A stretch of 43,998 nt of DNA, taken from the NCBI GenBank assembly GCA_008931825.1, contig QXVZ01013629.1, positions 1-43,998 on the forward strand, given 5' to 3'. Below, in pieces: positions 20,235 to 30,461 of the stretch. The position numbers and the translations under genes are program-made. Under the pieces are notes generated by a model, which did no database searches, had not been told where the DNA came from, and saw only the letters and a list, made by a program, of their open reading frames with translations. This DNA is from Phallusia fumigata (Eukaryota; Chordata; Ascidiacea; Phlebobranchia; Ascidiidae). Position 1 is the first letter of the stretch. Every line of letters begins with the position of its first letter.

Positions 20235-20660
20235 GGCTGTGATCAAACGGTCCAATAGCCACTGCCATACCTTATTCTACAGAGCATGCCGATTTTTGAA
20301 CAAGCCTAAAATTTGTCATATGGGTAGCACCTGTTTATCTTAAAATAAAAGTCATGACTGGCACGTATTGCCACCAACGAGCTTATCGGCAAATAAACGT
20401 TGGCGATGAACCCAATGTGCTACTTTTCAACCCGATTATCTTGCGAACTGAACAAAACCTAACAGTCAAATTTGCACACAAGTTTGAAAACGATTGACAC
20501 AAACCGTGTAAATAAGATTTAAACACACGCTCATGAATTGACTGCCCAAAGCATTTGCCAGGAGCATGCTCTTTTGAATAAGCATAAAATCGTCATTGTG
20601 CTACGAGAGAGCACCTCTTAATATTCAGTTAAAATTTAACTTGCGCGCAAACCCGTAACA
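20235..20660 (+). repeat. Dispersed repeat S, copy pair
   Basis: AGGCTGTGATCAAACGG, AGCCACTGCCATACC and GTAGCACCTG recur, then a second partial copy from about 20560 (GAGCATGCTCTTTTGAATAAG). It leads into the TSP1-like exon at 20737. Confidence 0.4.
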
Positions 20661-20736
20661 ACAGAAAAGATCAGTTGCCTCTGGTTATTATGATTAACGC
20701 GTTTGTCTTAAACACTAACGTCGTTTATTTTTGCAG

Positions 20737-20828
20737 TTGACTGTGTTATTTCTGGATGGGGAGAAAGGTGCGTTTGTAAACTCGGCTGCAACGCAACCTC
20801 TGCTTCGACTCGGATAGGAAGCGCATAA
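20737..20828 (+). pseudogene. B-array copy 3: TSP1-like exon, truncated
   Basis: After TTTTTGCAG it reads DCVISGWGERCVCKLGCNAT, then SASTRIGSA and a stop. The EGF-like half seen in other copies is deleted, and intron-like sequence follows at once. Confidence 0.5.
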
Positions 20829-21044
20829 AAGTACGTTTTGTTGCCGTCGAATTTATTTCGTGCATATTCACTACTCTTTCGTTTAATTAATGTACTTTGC
20901 AACCAATTTGAATTTTTCGCGTACAAAAAGCTGTAAGCTTTAATTGCATTCAATTTTGTTTAAATTTTTGAAAAAAATGTTGACTTATGGCGACCGCAAA
21001 ATTTTATAATCGCGTGTCATCTTAACAATGGAGAATACCTCGTC

Positions 21045-21324
21045 AGCTTCCGGTAAGCACTGTAGTGCTACAAGCGCCAATCAAATCACACCACACCACA
21101 TCACGCGCTTTGCCTTCCGCACTAATCAACCTGCTCCAAATGCAGCATAGAAAAACGGATGAAGAGCGCTCCTGTGACGTTGCGAAGGCAAGCTTTCCGA
21201 TTGGTCGAAAAAAAGAAAAAAGGAACCCACATGACTTTGGCGTGGCGACGTGTCATTCTTCTTTTGCAGCAGTGTCGGTGGTAGCGTTGAGAAGGGAGAC
21301 GACTTTAAAGCTGAAAATATACAG
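21045..21324 (+). pseudogene. B-array promoter block and exon 1, copy 3
   Basis: The block has CCAATCAAATCACACCACA (ERSE second half mutated). The ATG is at 21231 with MTLAWRRVILLL, but a deletion (TTTTGCAGCAG) shifts the frame into early stops. ACAG|GTAATC donor remains at 21324. Confidence 0.5.
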
Positions 21325-21399
21325 GTAATCTAATTTTTAGAAATGAAGTTTTTCGGTGATGATGCAAAAGTCGACTGGGGTNTATGGTGCACGCCTAGC

Positions 21400-22670
21400 A
21401 AAGTGGGGTCATGTTACTACCTTAGCAAACGTACGACTCCCCCCAGTGTTTTATGTTTTAAGCAATGTCTGTTTGAGATTCAAATTTAATAGATTGTATG
21501 TTTGGCCATTGTGGTTTAACGAATTTTCCAGTTTACCTTAAAGACCCAACACTTGGCGCCTAAAATGGGTCAAATTCCTAAACAATGTCAGAATTAAATT
21601 TTAAGAGTTTGTGTCACATGTCATGGAACTGACAACTACGCCAGCGTTCGTCTGTGTCTTGATGCGATGCACGATGGACTGATGCAAAGTGAGTTTGTAT
21701 TTTGTTGCGTGAGGCTTTGTTAACTCCTTACATTTGTCAACCTACATTTGGGTTTCTGAAGCAAACAGTGTCAGGCACGTTAGCGAAAAACCAAATCACG
21801 GTATACCTTCTGATTACATACTGTTTCACTCTAGGTTTTTGTGTGTTTTTCTTACTTTTTACTATGCTGCAGTTTGTCGACGCCGTTTGGTATGAAATGT
21901 TATAGGGGAGTCGGTTAATGCTTGCTGGTTACCACATAGCTCCAGTGGTTATACCCCGCTAGCCCCAAAGGAATGCATGCTGTTTGGGATTACAATTTAA
22001 TAGATTGTACCATTTTGGTGTAACGAATGTTGGAGTTTACCTTAAAGATCCCACACCCCTAAAGTGGGTCAAATTACTAAGCAATGTCAGAATTAAATTT
22101 TGAGAGTTTGTGTAACATGTCATTGCGGCGTATTGATTCTCTATTTAACCCAATAGCCCCAGTAGTTACTCCACTGCCACCCTAAAGTGGGTCAAAAAAA
22201 TAAACACTGTTCGAACTGGATAAAAGTAGGATAGTTTGTGTGACATACCATTGTGGTAGTGGTTATAGAATGTCAATATACGGTAAGCCACCCTTCTAGT
22301 TGAAGTTTGGTTTGATGAAATGTGAACCACTTATTTTATTTAAATGGAACTTTAGTAGGTGGTGGTTCTAGAAATGTTCCCATGATGCGTCTTCTTTTGT
22401 TTGAGCGTTTAAAAAATATATGATTGGGATGCAATTGTGATAGATTTTAGGTTGGTCCATTTTGGTGTAACTGTTGCTTAACTACCCTATACAGAAAAAC
22501 GCATAATGTACAACTTTGCATGTGTGAGGACCTCTGCCAGCAGAAACAATTATGTCATGGAAAATATGCAAAATAATGTACGGAATACATCCTCTTTTTA
22601 AATCGGGTAACAGTGTATTTAGAATATTTTCATCGTATGTATATAGGCCACCTTTCTAGTTACACCGCTA
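21400..22670 (+). repeat. Dispersed repeat R1, two or more fused copies (g)
   Basis: R1 subrepeats at 21540-21620, 21950-22290 and 22320-22660 include two separate terminal phrases (CGGTAAGCCACCCTTCTAG at 22276 and GGCCACCTTTCTAG at 22646). An ambiguous base lies at 21382. A relic of the B terminal region sits within (21620-21700). Confidence 0.6.
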
Positions 22671-22679
22671 TTTTCCAAA

Positions 22680-23110
22680 CCTTTTTTTGCCGAGCATGTC
22701 GTTTTTAGTCAGCTCAAAATCGTCTTTTTGTCGTTGGGCAGGGGTGTCCAAATGTCTGTGGCCCGCGGTCGTGGTTTCAAATTATGTTACACATGGCCCG
22801 TGACTTTACGCAAAAGCTTTTTTATAAAATTTTATTTACCGACAAGAAGTTAGAGTACATGGTATTGCAGCAATACAGGTCCTACAATCGTGCGCGAGGA
22901 GCCAAAATTGCGCACAACACGACTGACACAAACCGCGCAAACATGATTTAAACAGACACAATAATATGCTTATGAATATGACTTCTCCATCCAGTCGCCA
23001 CGATCAAACGGCACATTAGCTACTGTCATGCCCGAACATCGAACACAAAGTACGAAAAATCCCAACTGGAATACGTTCCCGAAAGCGTCCGTGAAAACAA
23101 CTAAGATCAG
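22680..23110 (+). repeat. Repeat S copy with hAT-like insertion
   Basis: S sequence (GAGCATGTCGTTTTTAGTCA) is interrupted at 22739 by CAGGGGTGTCCAAATG and TGGCCCGCGG, a typical hAT terminus. S-like sequence resumes at about 22890. The right end of the insertion is not clear. Confidence 0.4.
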
Positions 23111-23165
23111 TTGCATCCAGTTGAGATGTCGAACGCGTTTGTCTCAAACGTTTATTTCTTTTCAG

Positions 23166-23370
23166 TCGACTGCTATTTCTGGATGGGGAGATTAGGGAAG
23201 TTTCTGAACTCCAAAGCAACCTCTGTCGACTCTGATGGGAAGCGTTGGATCAGTATTACTCTGCCAAAGATGTACGGATGAACTGAAACACAGAAATGCG
23301 ACAGTTTGTTTAAACAACTGAGTGTTGGTTCGTATCGATGTCAATGCAAAGACAAGCAAGTTGTTGCGAG
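23166..23370 (+). pseudogene. B-array copy 4: TSP1/EGF-like exon, frameshifted
   Basis: TTTTCAG acceptor and GCGAG|GTAGGT donor are kept. The TSP1 half has lost several bases early. The EGF half keeps CLNN and YRCQCKDKQVVAR in different frames. Confidence 0.45.
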
Positions 23371-23559
23371 GTAGGTCGCATGATAATATTTCGACTAATT
23401 TGTTTCGTGCATATTACTACTCTTCGTTGCCAATTTTTAGGAAATTTTCAGCTAGCTTGCATTCAACTTAAGAGATAAAAACAACTAAAAACACCGGTCA
23501 AGAAATTTGTTTCAAACACTTATCGTCTCAGCAATGTAAAAAAACCTTCCAGCTTCCGG

Positions 23560-23820
23560 CAGGCATTGTCGTGTTACAAGCGCCAATCAAATCACACCAT
23601 GTCACGCGCTTTGCCCCGCGCAACTAATTTACCTGCTCCAAATGCAGCTCACAAAATAGGATGAAGAGCGCTCCTGTGACGCTTCGAAGACGAGCTTTTT
23701 AATTGGTTGGAAAAAAAGAAAGAAGGGAGCCCATGTGACTTTGGAGTGGCGACGTGTCATTCTTCATTTGTCAGTAGTGTCGGTGAGAAGGAAGACGACT
23801 TAAAAGCGGAAAATATGAAG
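23560..23820 (+). pseudogene. B-array promoter block and exon 1, copy 4
   Basis: The block has CCAATCAAATCACACCATG (one ERSE base changed). The start reads CCCATGTGACTTTGG: the ATG shifted and a stop follows at once. The donor is GAAG|GTTATG, which is non-consensus. Likely dead. Confidence 0.5.
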
Positions 23821-23965
23821 GTTATGACGTAGTTGTAAATGAACTTTTTCGGTGCCAATGCCAAAGTTAACTGGGGTGCCCACCAGTTTGCTTCGGGACT
23901 ATTGCAAGAAAGTACATTGTCAGCTTACCAAGTGCACAGTACTGCTGTTAGATTATTTGTTTCAG

Positions 23966-24352
23966 ATCAATGCTGTGACGCCATCAACTGACTGCTCGAC
24001 CGCCACCTGTACCTTTCAACTCAACGAATAAAGTTACGCGAAACAGGCAAGTGAATTTTAAACACAAAGAAGATCTAATTTAACGAATAACAGGTAAACA
24101 TTTCTGCTAAGATTTTAGGATTGGCATGGGATGACAGTTTACAGTGCACTTGTTCTGTCTTCGCATGTCAAAAATAGACTTTTTAAAGTAAGACTGGCAA
24201 ATATTGAATTTTTGTCGGTGCTGTTGCAATAAATTTGTATTCTGTTAGTTTTGTTGCAGATTTTCGTCAAAATCGGTTTTGAACTACTGGACAGAAATGA
24301 CATTACAACACGTATAGAAGAAAATCAAAGTGAAAAGGAATCAACGTTTTCG
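23966..24352 (+). pseudogene. B exons 2, 3 and 4, copy 8
   Basis: Exon 2 (23966-24046, after TTTGTTTCAG) lacks the first 18 nt but keeps the GC donor AACAG|GCAAGT. Exon 3 lies from about 24119 (TTTTAG). Exon 4 is 24260-24352 (GTTGCAG, donor TTCG|GTAAAT), open as IFVKIGFELLDRNDITTRIE. Confidence 0.4.
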
Positions 24353-24498
24353 GTAAATCTCTTACTTTTAAGGAAGTGGGAGGTGTCGTGAACTAGGTAG
24401 ACAAGGACTCCTGAGCGTCACATATGCGGCCAAACTATTTACCATATAATTTACATTCGTCGAACAATGTACAACGAATTCACTTGCTTTTGTTGCAG

Positions 24499-24586
24499 AT
24501 GTTTATCCAAATCAACTCCACAACAGCGGAAGGGAGATGAAGATGGAGATGAAGTCAACGTGTCCTCAGCAACGCACGAACAAATG
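24499..24586 (+). pseudogene. B exon 5, copy 1
   Basis: TTTTGTTGCAG acceptor and AAAT|GTAAGT donor flank 88 nt. The frame VYPNQLHNSGREMKMEMKST is open. A relative at 28680-28779 shares ATGAAGTCAACGTGTCC and the same donor. Confidence 0.35.
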
Positions 24587-24834
24587 TAAGTGAAACTTAA
24601 TCGTTTAAGGCGCGCGTTTGGTCGAGCTGACACAGTACAACGTTAAACTAATTGTCAAATAACTTAATTAATGTTGAAGACTGGCAAATATTGAATTTTT
24701 GTCGGTGGTCTTGAGGTGCCCCATCCATTTACAGACACAAAATCTTGTTCAAAATCGTCGTGGTTCGAACCCCGTAAAAAAGTAAAGATCGATAGTCTCT
24801 GGTTAAGTTGTTGATGGTGTATATTTTTCTTCAG

Positions 24835-24971
24835 TCGACTGTTGTTTTTCTGGATGGGAGAAAGGGGCGTATGTGAATTCGGCTGCAAAGCAACTTCTGC
24901 GTCGATTTGCATGGAAAGCGTGGCATTAATGTTGCTGTGCGAAAGATGAACGGATGGATTGAAAAACAGAG
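24835..24971 (+). pseudogene. B-array copy 5: TSP1/EGF-like exon, shortened
   Basis: TTCTTCAG acceptor. DCCFSGWEKG then a frameshift. The EGF half is reduced to GAAAAACAGAG before GTCAGT. Just upstream, GTGGTTCGAACCCCGT at 24760 is an exact tRNA-type B box. Confidence 0.4.
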
Positions 24972-25129
24972 GTCAGTTGCATGATGACATTTCATCACCC
25001 AAGATTTTGTATCGAATATATTATTGCCTTTTCGTTGCCAAATTTAATCAATGCACTTTTCAGCAAATTTGATATTTTTGAAAATATAAACGTAAGTTCA
25101 TACATGATACTATTCTTGCTTGCCTGTGT

Positions 25130-25425
25130 TTATAATTATTTTTTTACCCCGAGCTTAACGTCGTTTTGCCATGAAATGTACCTCTAGTGGTCAACATTTT
25201 GAACAATCTCCGATTAGGATAAAGTTTTATTAGATTTTAAGCTGGGCAATGTGGTGTATCGATTGCTTTAATTTACCTTACCCAGCGGATACCCCAATAG
25301 CCCCCTAAAATAGGTCAAATTTTTTACCAATGTCCAAACTTCACTTCGTCTATTGTAGAACCTCTTTGAATCTGGTAATAGTGTAAATAGAATGTCTATG
25401 TACTGGAAGCCACCTTTTAGTTTAA
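25130..25425 (+). repeat. Dispersed repeat R1, copy h
   Basis: It carries TTTTGCCATGAAATGTACC, TAGCCCCCTAAAATAGGTCA and the terminal CTGGAAGCCACCTTTTAG. Confidence 0.6.
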
Positions 25426-25654
25426 TTTTCCCTTGCGCGGATTTTTATAATATACTGTTTGTCTTGACAGGTTTTTCTCGTCTTCGAATTTCCCAATCGT
25501 TTTAACCAACAGTAGTTTAGCTTTAAAAGTCAACCAAGGTCAGCAAACTAAGACTAGCTCCCGGTTCGCAGTTGCATTGGTTTTCCTAAACACTTTTTTT
25601 CAATGACTATTTATCTATATTTCTTGCTTTGCTATTTTTGAATTTTTTCTTCAG

Positions 25655-25870
25655 AACCTTCTATTAGCACAAGAGACAGTCACTGCTTGAAGGATTACTG
25701 GATTGGAATAGGACAGCTGATTGTAACGATCAGGTGCCAAACAGGTGAGTCGAGCTTATTACCAGTAAACAAACGAAAGCCTAATTAAAATGTGATGTTC
25801 CAGATCAATTGGTTGGACAAAATTTGTTTGATAGGTTAGCAACTGATAGAAAAGATCCATTGCTCCACAG
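25655..25870 (+). pseudogene. C-array copy 1: exon 25655-25744 plus micro-exon 25840-25870
   Basis: TTTTTTCTTCAG acceptor and AACAG|GTGAGT donor. One frame gives RQSLLEGLLDWNRTADCNDQ, then VPNR, matching in spacing the B frame (RRLLDRRP...AENR) and the D frame (RRSLLLVGLLG). A second short exon repeats the CACAG|GTGAGT donor. Other frames contain stops. Confidence 0.4.
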
Positions 25871-25974
25871 GTGAGTCGAACACATTACCAGTGAACAAAT
25901 GTAAGGTTAAGCAAATCGGATAAACAAAATTTGTTTGATGGAGGCTAAACAGAGTGCACACTGTTCATCAATAA

Positions 25975-26200
25975 TTATGGGTCCCCTTCCTGAAGGGGAC
26001 ACATTGTTTTCACTCTGTTTTTGCTTTTTTCTTTTTTTTCTACCACGAGCTTGTCCATGTCGTTTTGCCATAAAATGTTTGGTGGATTTGGATAAAACTT
26101 TTACAGCTGGTAGGTATGATCATGAAGTTGTGCTCTCTGTTTCATTTGACCCCATAGCCCCAGTGGTTACCCCATAGCTCCAGATGTCCAGTTAAATGGA
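25975..26200 (+). repeat. Dispersed repeat R1, copy i
   Basis: GGGTCCCCTTCCTGAAGGGG start, T-rich run, GGATTTGGATAAAAC module and CCCAGTGGTTACCCC. Confidence 0.65.
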
Positions 26201-26428
26201 ACATGTTGAATGAAACTCCAGTTGGTTGATTACTGTACAATGTGCAAATTAGGCTTCGAAAAAGAAAATTGAAGGAAACTTTTGGAAACTTAACACGGAG
26301 GTGGTACAGAGTGTACGCTGACCGCCCCTTGTTCGCAATTGGATTGATTGTCTTAAACAATTTTTTATGTAACTATGCATCACTAACAGGGTTTGATTTC
26401 ATGTTTTGGTATTAAAGCTCTTTTTTGA

Positions 26429-26995
26429 ATCTTTGACTAGTAAAGGAGACGATCACTGCTTGTACGACTACTGAGATTGGAAACGGACAGCTGATTGCTC
26501 GGTTGACGACGCACAGTACCAGTAAGCAAATGTAAGCTTTAATAAAAGATAATGTTCCGGAGTCAATAGGTAAAACAAACTGTGTGTGATGAAGGCTAAG
26601 CAGGGTGCACACTGTTTCGTCTTCACGACATGCGTTTGCGTAAAGGTTTGCAATAGGCGGTGTATAGATATATTGCACTTTTCTGCCTGTCGTATATTTT
26701 TGTAATAGAAACTTACCGCTGACAAGGTAAACTTTTAGCAAATTGATGTCGAGAATTCTTCTCTGGTATGGACGAACTCCAGTTCATGATTGGACGAATT
26801 TTAAGCAGCCAGTACTCAAGAGGTGAGTCTAGCATAACACCAGTAAACAAACGTAAGGTGAAGATGAGGTATGTTTTTGTTTCAGGAAAACTCTTGGGAA
26901 ATGGATGTGGGAAATTCTTCCTTTGTATGGACAAACTCCAGTTTATAATTGGACGAAGGTCAAGTAGTCAGCGGATAATCTCCTCTTTAATAAAC
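26429..26995 (+). pseudogene. C-array copy 2: exons 26429-26522, 26712-26822, 26886-26995
   Basis: The first exon carries RRRSLLVRLL in one frame and the ETITAC/LIAR motif in another. Its CAG acceptor has become TTG. The second has donor CAAGAG|GTGAGT and motif MDELQFMIGR but is frameshifted near its start. The third starts GKLLGNGCGKFFLCMDKLQF and ends AAAC|GTGAGT. A hairpin with loop GGTGCACA is at 26592-26623. The copy at 30462-31103 is a segmental duplicate about 4.1 kb away. Confidence 0.45.
26592..26623 (+). other. Intronic hairpin with GGTGCACA loop (C type)
   Basis: AAGGCTAAGCAG and CTGTTTCGTCTT flank GGTGCACA (26604-26611). Nine of twelve positions pair by Watson-Crick rules. It precedes the acceptor at 26711. 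Confidence 0.5.
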
Positions 26996-27179
26996 GTGAG
27001 TGCAAACTTGTTATTTTTCTCTTGCTGTTTTTTTAGCATTAATAGTTTTTCCTTTCCTGAAGTGGACGCAGTCATATTGTTTTTACTCGACCCTGCACCA
27101 TGTCCATGCCGTTTCAATTGACTCCATAGCCCTGGTGGTTTTCCCGCTAGCCTAAAAGGATTACATTTGAACATTTAAA

Positions 27180-27400
27180 CACCACATATCAAAAAGCCTA
27201 TGAGCATGACTGCTTAACCCAGTCACCCCGATCAAACGGCTTTCCAGAAATCCGAAATCGCCATTGCGCCATAGGGATAACACATGTTAGTATTTGTAAC
27301 TCGCGCGTATTGCCGAGCTTGACAGCATACAATCGTGCCCGACGAGCCCGCTTCTGATCGGAATACGTACTCGAAAGTGTCTGGTTTTGAATCTCGTGAA
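27180..27400 (+). repeat. Dispersed repeat S
   Basis: GCGCCATAGGGATAACACATG and GTCTGGTTTTGAATCTCGTG are degenerate A-box-like and B-box-like parts. It leads into the TSP1-like exon at 27475. Confidence 0.35.
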
Positions 27401-27474
27401 AATAGCAAAAATCAGTTGCCTCTTAAGATGATAAACGCGTTTGTCTTAATCTCTAATGTCGTTTATGTTTTCAG

Positions 27475-27601
27475 TCGACTGTGGTATTTCTCGAGGGGGA
27501 GAAAGGGATGTTTCTGGTGGATGAATTGAAATGCAGAAATGCGCGAGTTTGTACAGAAACGAAGGGAGATATCAATGCAAAGACCTGTTCTTTGTTGCGA
27601 G
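27475..27601 (+). pseudogene. B-array copy 6: TSP1/EGF-like exon
   Basis: TTTTCAG acceptor and GCGAG|GTAAGC donor. DCGISRGGERDVSGG then a stop. YQCKDLFFVAR remains from the EGF half. An internal deletion joins the halves. Confidence 0.45.
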
Positions 27602-27837
27602 GTAAGCCACATGGTAACATTTCGTTACCAGCTTTTTGTTTCATGCATTTTACTACTGCTTTGTTTAATCAATATACTTTGCAGCTAGTTAGAATTTTTT
27701 AGGTTACAACTGACCAAGCTTTAATTGCATTCAAAAAAGACGAAAAAGTTGATAATGACTCAAATACAAGATGAAAAGTCTAAATGTCGGTAGAAATTCT
27801 TTGTTTCAAGCTTGTGTCGTCTTAGCAAAGTAAAATA

Positions 27838-28151
27838 CCACCTCCAGCTTCCGGCAAGCACTGCGGTGTTACAAGCGTCAATCAAATCACACCACGTCAC
27901 GCCGATTCGACCAGAGCTTTGCCTAACGCATCTAATCAACCTGCTGCAAACGCAGGTCACTAATTGGTGCAATGAAGTCAGCCATTGGACGAATGAAGAG
28001 CGCTCCTATTACGTTTCGAAGGCAAACTTTGATTGGTCGAAAAAAAGAAAAAAGGACCCACTTGACTTGGCGAAGCGGCGTATCATTTTTGTTTTACAGC
28101 AGTGTCGAAGGTAACGTTGAGTATGAAGACTCACGAGCGGAACATATGCAG
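27838..28151 (+). pseudogene. B-array promoter block and exon 1, copy 5
   Basis: The block keeps CCACGTCA (UPR-element core) but has TCAAT for CCAAT. The start codon position reads TTG (28062) and the hydrophobic frame is shifted. The donor GCAG|GTAATT is kept. Confidence 0.5.
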
Positions 28152-28187
28152 GTAATTACTTTGGAGCTTTTCGGTGTCGGTGCAAAT

Positions 28188-28212
28188 GTAAACTAGGGTG
28201 CACACTATTTAC
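28188..28212 (+). other. Intronic hairpin with GGTGCACA loop (B type, covarying stem)
   Basis: GTAAACTAG and CTATTTAC pair with one bulge around GGTGCACA (28197-28204). Compared with copy 1 (AAACTGG/CCAGTTT) both arms changed together. Confidence 0.55.
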
Positions 28213-28300
28213 TTTTGCACCAATCCCGGAACGTATTTTGTTGCTTTGTAAGTTTCAACAACTTTAAAATGCGCAGTACTGGCTGTTGAATTTTTTTCAG

Positions 28301-28519
28301 ATTGTCGTGCGGCTTCTGATCAATACTGTGATATCATCCGCTGACTGCTCGACCGCCGCTCTGACTTTCAACTGGAGAAACATTAGGACAGAGACGTTTA
28401 CTCAAGAGGCAAGTGAACTTTGTGATACCGACCTCCCACGTCCTGTAAGGATTTTAGGACTAGCATTGGATGACGGTATAACGTGCACTTATTCTGGCTT
28501 CGCGTGTTACTGCCGTTGA
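28301..28519 (+). CDS. B exons 2 and 3, copy 9: open through the intron
   Basis: Exon 2 (28301-28408) follows TTTTTTTCAG and ends CAAGAG|GCAAGT. Exon 3 starts at 28458 after ATTTTAG. Without splicing, a frame runs IVVRLLINTVISSADCSTAA through to DDGITCTYSGFACYCR and a stop at 28519, with six cysteines in its C-terminal half. It could be a short intron-retained secreted peptide or an accidental frame. Its exon 1 is dead. Confidence 0.3.
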   Translation: MVVRLLINTVISSADCSTAALTFNWRNIRTETFTQEASELCDTDLPRPVRILGLALDDGITCTYSGFACYCR

Positions 28520-28679
28520 CAGTATCGCTATATTTACAACAAGACAACTAATAAGTATGCGTAAATATGCGGGTGATCACATTTGTTGTAAATGAACCTT
28601 TTTGGGTAGGCGGAAAAACTATATACCATGCTAACATACGTCGATCAATGTACAACAAATTCGTTTTCTTTTGTTGCAG

Positions 28680-28779
28680 ATTTTTGTTCAAATTCGTTAA
28701 AAACAGCACCTGAATTTCGACAATTCCCAACAGCGGAAGTAGGATGAAGTCAACGTGTCCACAGGAACAAACTGATGAA
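28680..28779 (+). pseudogene. B exon 5, copy 2
   Basis: TTTTGTTGCAG acceptor and GAAT|GTAAGT donor. Stops occur early (TTCGTTAAAAAC). The 3' part ATGAAGTCAACGTGTCC matches copy 1. Confidence 0.35.
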
Positions 28780-28868
28780 TGTAAGTAAAATTTAGTCACA
28801 GGCGCGTGTTTTGTCGAGCTAGGCAGAGAGTCACTGCTGTGCACATTGTTAAAATGTTTACTCCCAAT

Positions 28869-29390
28869 TAGGGATGGGCCAAAACTGCAAGTGTTCTGTT
28901 TGGCCGAGCACCGAGCATCTCACGTTAACGCTCGGTGCTCGGTCGAGCACTCTCGGTGTTATTGTGACGTCACAAACATTCCCATTTACACTGTAGTTTT
29001 TTACTTTTTCAAGGTCCCTTATCTAGCCACCAGAGACGTAGCGGTCCGTTCTGCATAACATGTGAGACAAGCCAATGCTAAGTCAAAACTACACCCATTT
29101 TTTAGTAACAACAGCAGCGCACGAAGACTCTGATGCCATGTCTGACGCTAAGAAATATCCCGCCATTAAAAAAACGCAAGACTACTCTGTACAACCTACT
29201 TGTACATTATTGTGCAATAAGCAAGTAATCAATTCGTAGTGCGGTTTCGCAGTAATTGCGTAGTTTAAAATTTAGTTTAGAATAGATTTGAATTTTTTGT
29301 CTAATGCTCGGCTCAGTTCATGCGACTGCTCGGCCGAGCGCCGAGCATCAAAAATTGCGATGCTCGGTACCGAATACTCGGGTTCTGGGA
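28869..29390. mobile_element. hAT-like MITE with GAGCACCGAGC inverted repeats
   Basis: It starts TAGGGATGGGCC. Subterminal CCGAGCACCGAGCATC (about 28903) is inverted as GATGCTCGGTACCGA (about 29358). GCTCGGTGCTCGGTCGAGCA at 28930 is itself palindromic. The right terminal CATCCCTA is missing, so this copy seems truncated. No transposase is seen. Confidence 0.5.
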
Positions 29391-29587
29391 ATAAATTATT
29401 GTAATCCATTTAAGAATGTTGTTTGTTGCCATTTTTGCTACATTATTCGAAAACACAGTGGATTGAGGTGCCACGTTCAATAACAAACACAATAATCTCA
29501 ATCGAAAGTGTTCGAACACTGTGAAAAGCCTCTGGTTACGCTTCTAACCGCGTTTGTCTCAAACACAATGGTCGTTTATTTGTTTCG

Positions 29588-29690
29588 GTCGACTGTGTTG
29601 TTTCTGGATGGGGAGAAAAAGGCGTTTGTGAACTCGGTTGCAACGCAACATCTGCTTCGAGTTTGGGCAGAGGTCAAGCAGCCAACGGAT
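29588..29690 (+). pseudogene. B-array copy 7: TSP1-like exon, acceptor mutated
   Basis: The usual CAG acceptor reads TTCG. The frame DCVVSGWGEKGVCELGCNAT is the cleanest TSP1 start in the array. It then joins a C-type tail (GRGQAANG, stop), which suggests recombination between B and C units. Confidence 0.5.
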
Positions 29691-29749
29691 AATCTCGTTG
29701 TTAAACGTGGGTGCACACGTGGTACTTCTCTTTTACGCGTATGTTTATA

Positions 29750-30005
29750 ATTAGGGGTCTTTCCTGAAGTGGTCACATTCGTTTCGCTCTGTTTTTATTA
29801 ACTTTTTTTTCTACCCTGCAACTTATCCATACACATGACATTTTTTTGTAGATATGTAGTTGCGCTCGTCAGTTTTGTTCGGCCTCGTAGCCCTGGTGGT
29901 TTCCCCGCTGGTGGTTACCCCGCTGGTTTTCATAATATGTTATTGCACTTTATTGATTGCTTTGTTTGACTCCATGGCTCCAGCGTTTAACCCAATTTGA
30001 TTTTT
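29750..30005 (+). repeat. Dispersed repeat R1, copy k
   Basis: GGGGTCTTTCCTGAAGTGG start, T-rich run, GCCCTGGTGGTTTCCCCGCT and TATTGATTGCTTTGTTTGAC. Confidence 0.6.
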
Positions 30006-30461
30006 TTATAATTCACTGCTAATTGGCTTGCACAGGTTTTTATCGTTAACGAACTTCTTAGAGCATAATCTTTAAATTTGGCTTTAAAATTAAACCTAGG
30101 TCAACAAACTTAATCTGAAATGTGTAGCAAAATTACCATCTTGAGTATAAGTGTCTTTTCGCGTTAAGTGTGTGTTTAAATTTTGCTTCTCTGTTTTTGT
30201 AGGCAAGTGTTACTGCGACTAAGAAAGAAACAAAAGAGAAACTTTAATCAGTCAACTGGCATTTACACAGTTAAGTTAAAATTAATTTATTTTGTGTAAC
30301 TAATCAAACCGCATTTTAAATTTGTGTCTACGAACGAAATAGTCTCAACACGGAGGTGGTACAGAGTGCACGCTGACTGCCCTTGTTCGCTATTGCAAAC
30401 ATTCTTTTCAACAACTATGCATCACTAACAGCGTTTTATTTCTTGTTTTGTTTTTCTTCAG

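Noticed and set aside
1828..21382. Single ambiguous bases at 1828, 2751 and 21382
   Set aside because: They may mark ambiguous calls or collapsed gaps in the assembly. They are not biological features, but nearby boundaries should be read with caution.
24760..24785. tRNA gene at the perfect B box
   Set aside because: No matching A box, acceptor stem or anticodon arm can be folded around it; it fits a repeat remnant better.
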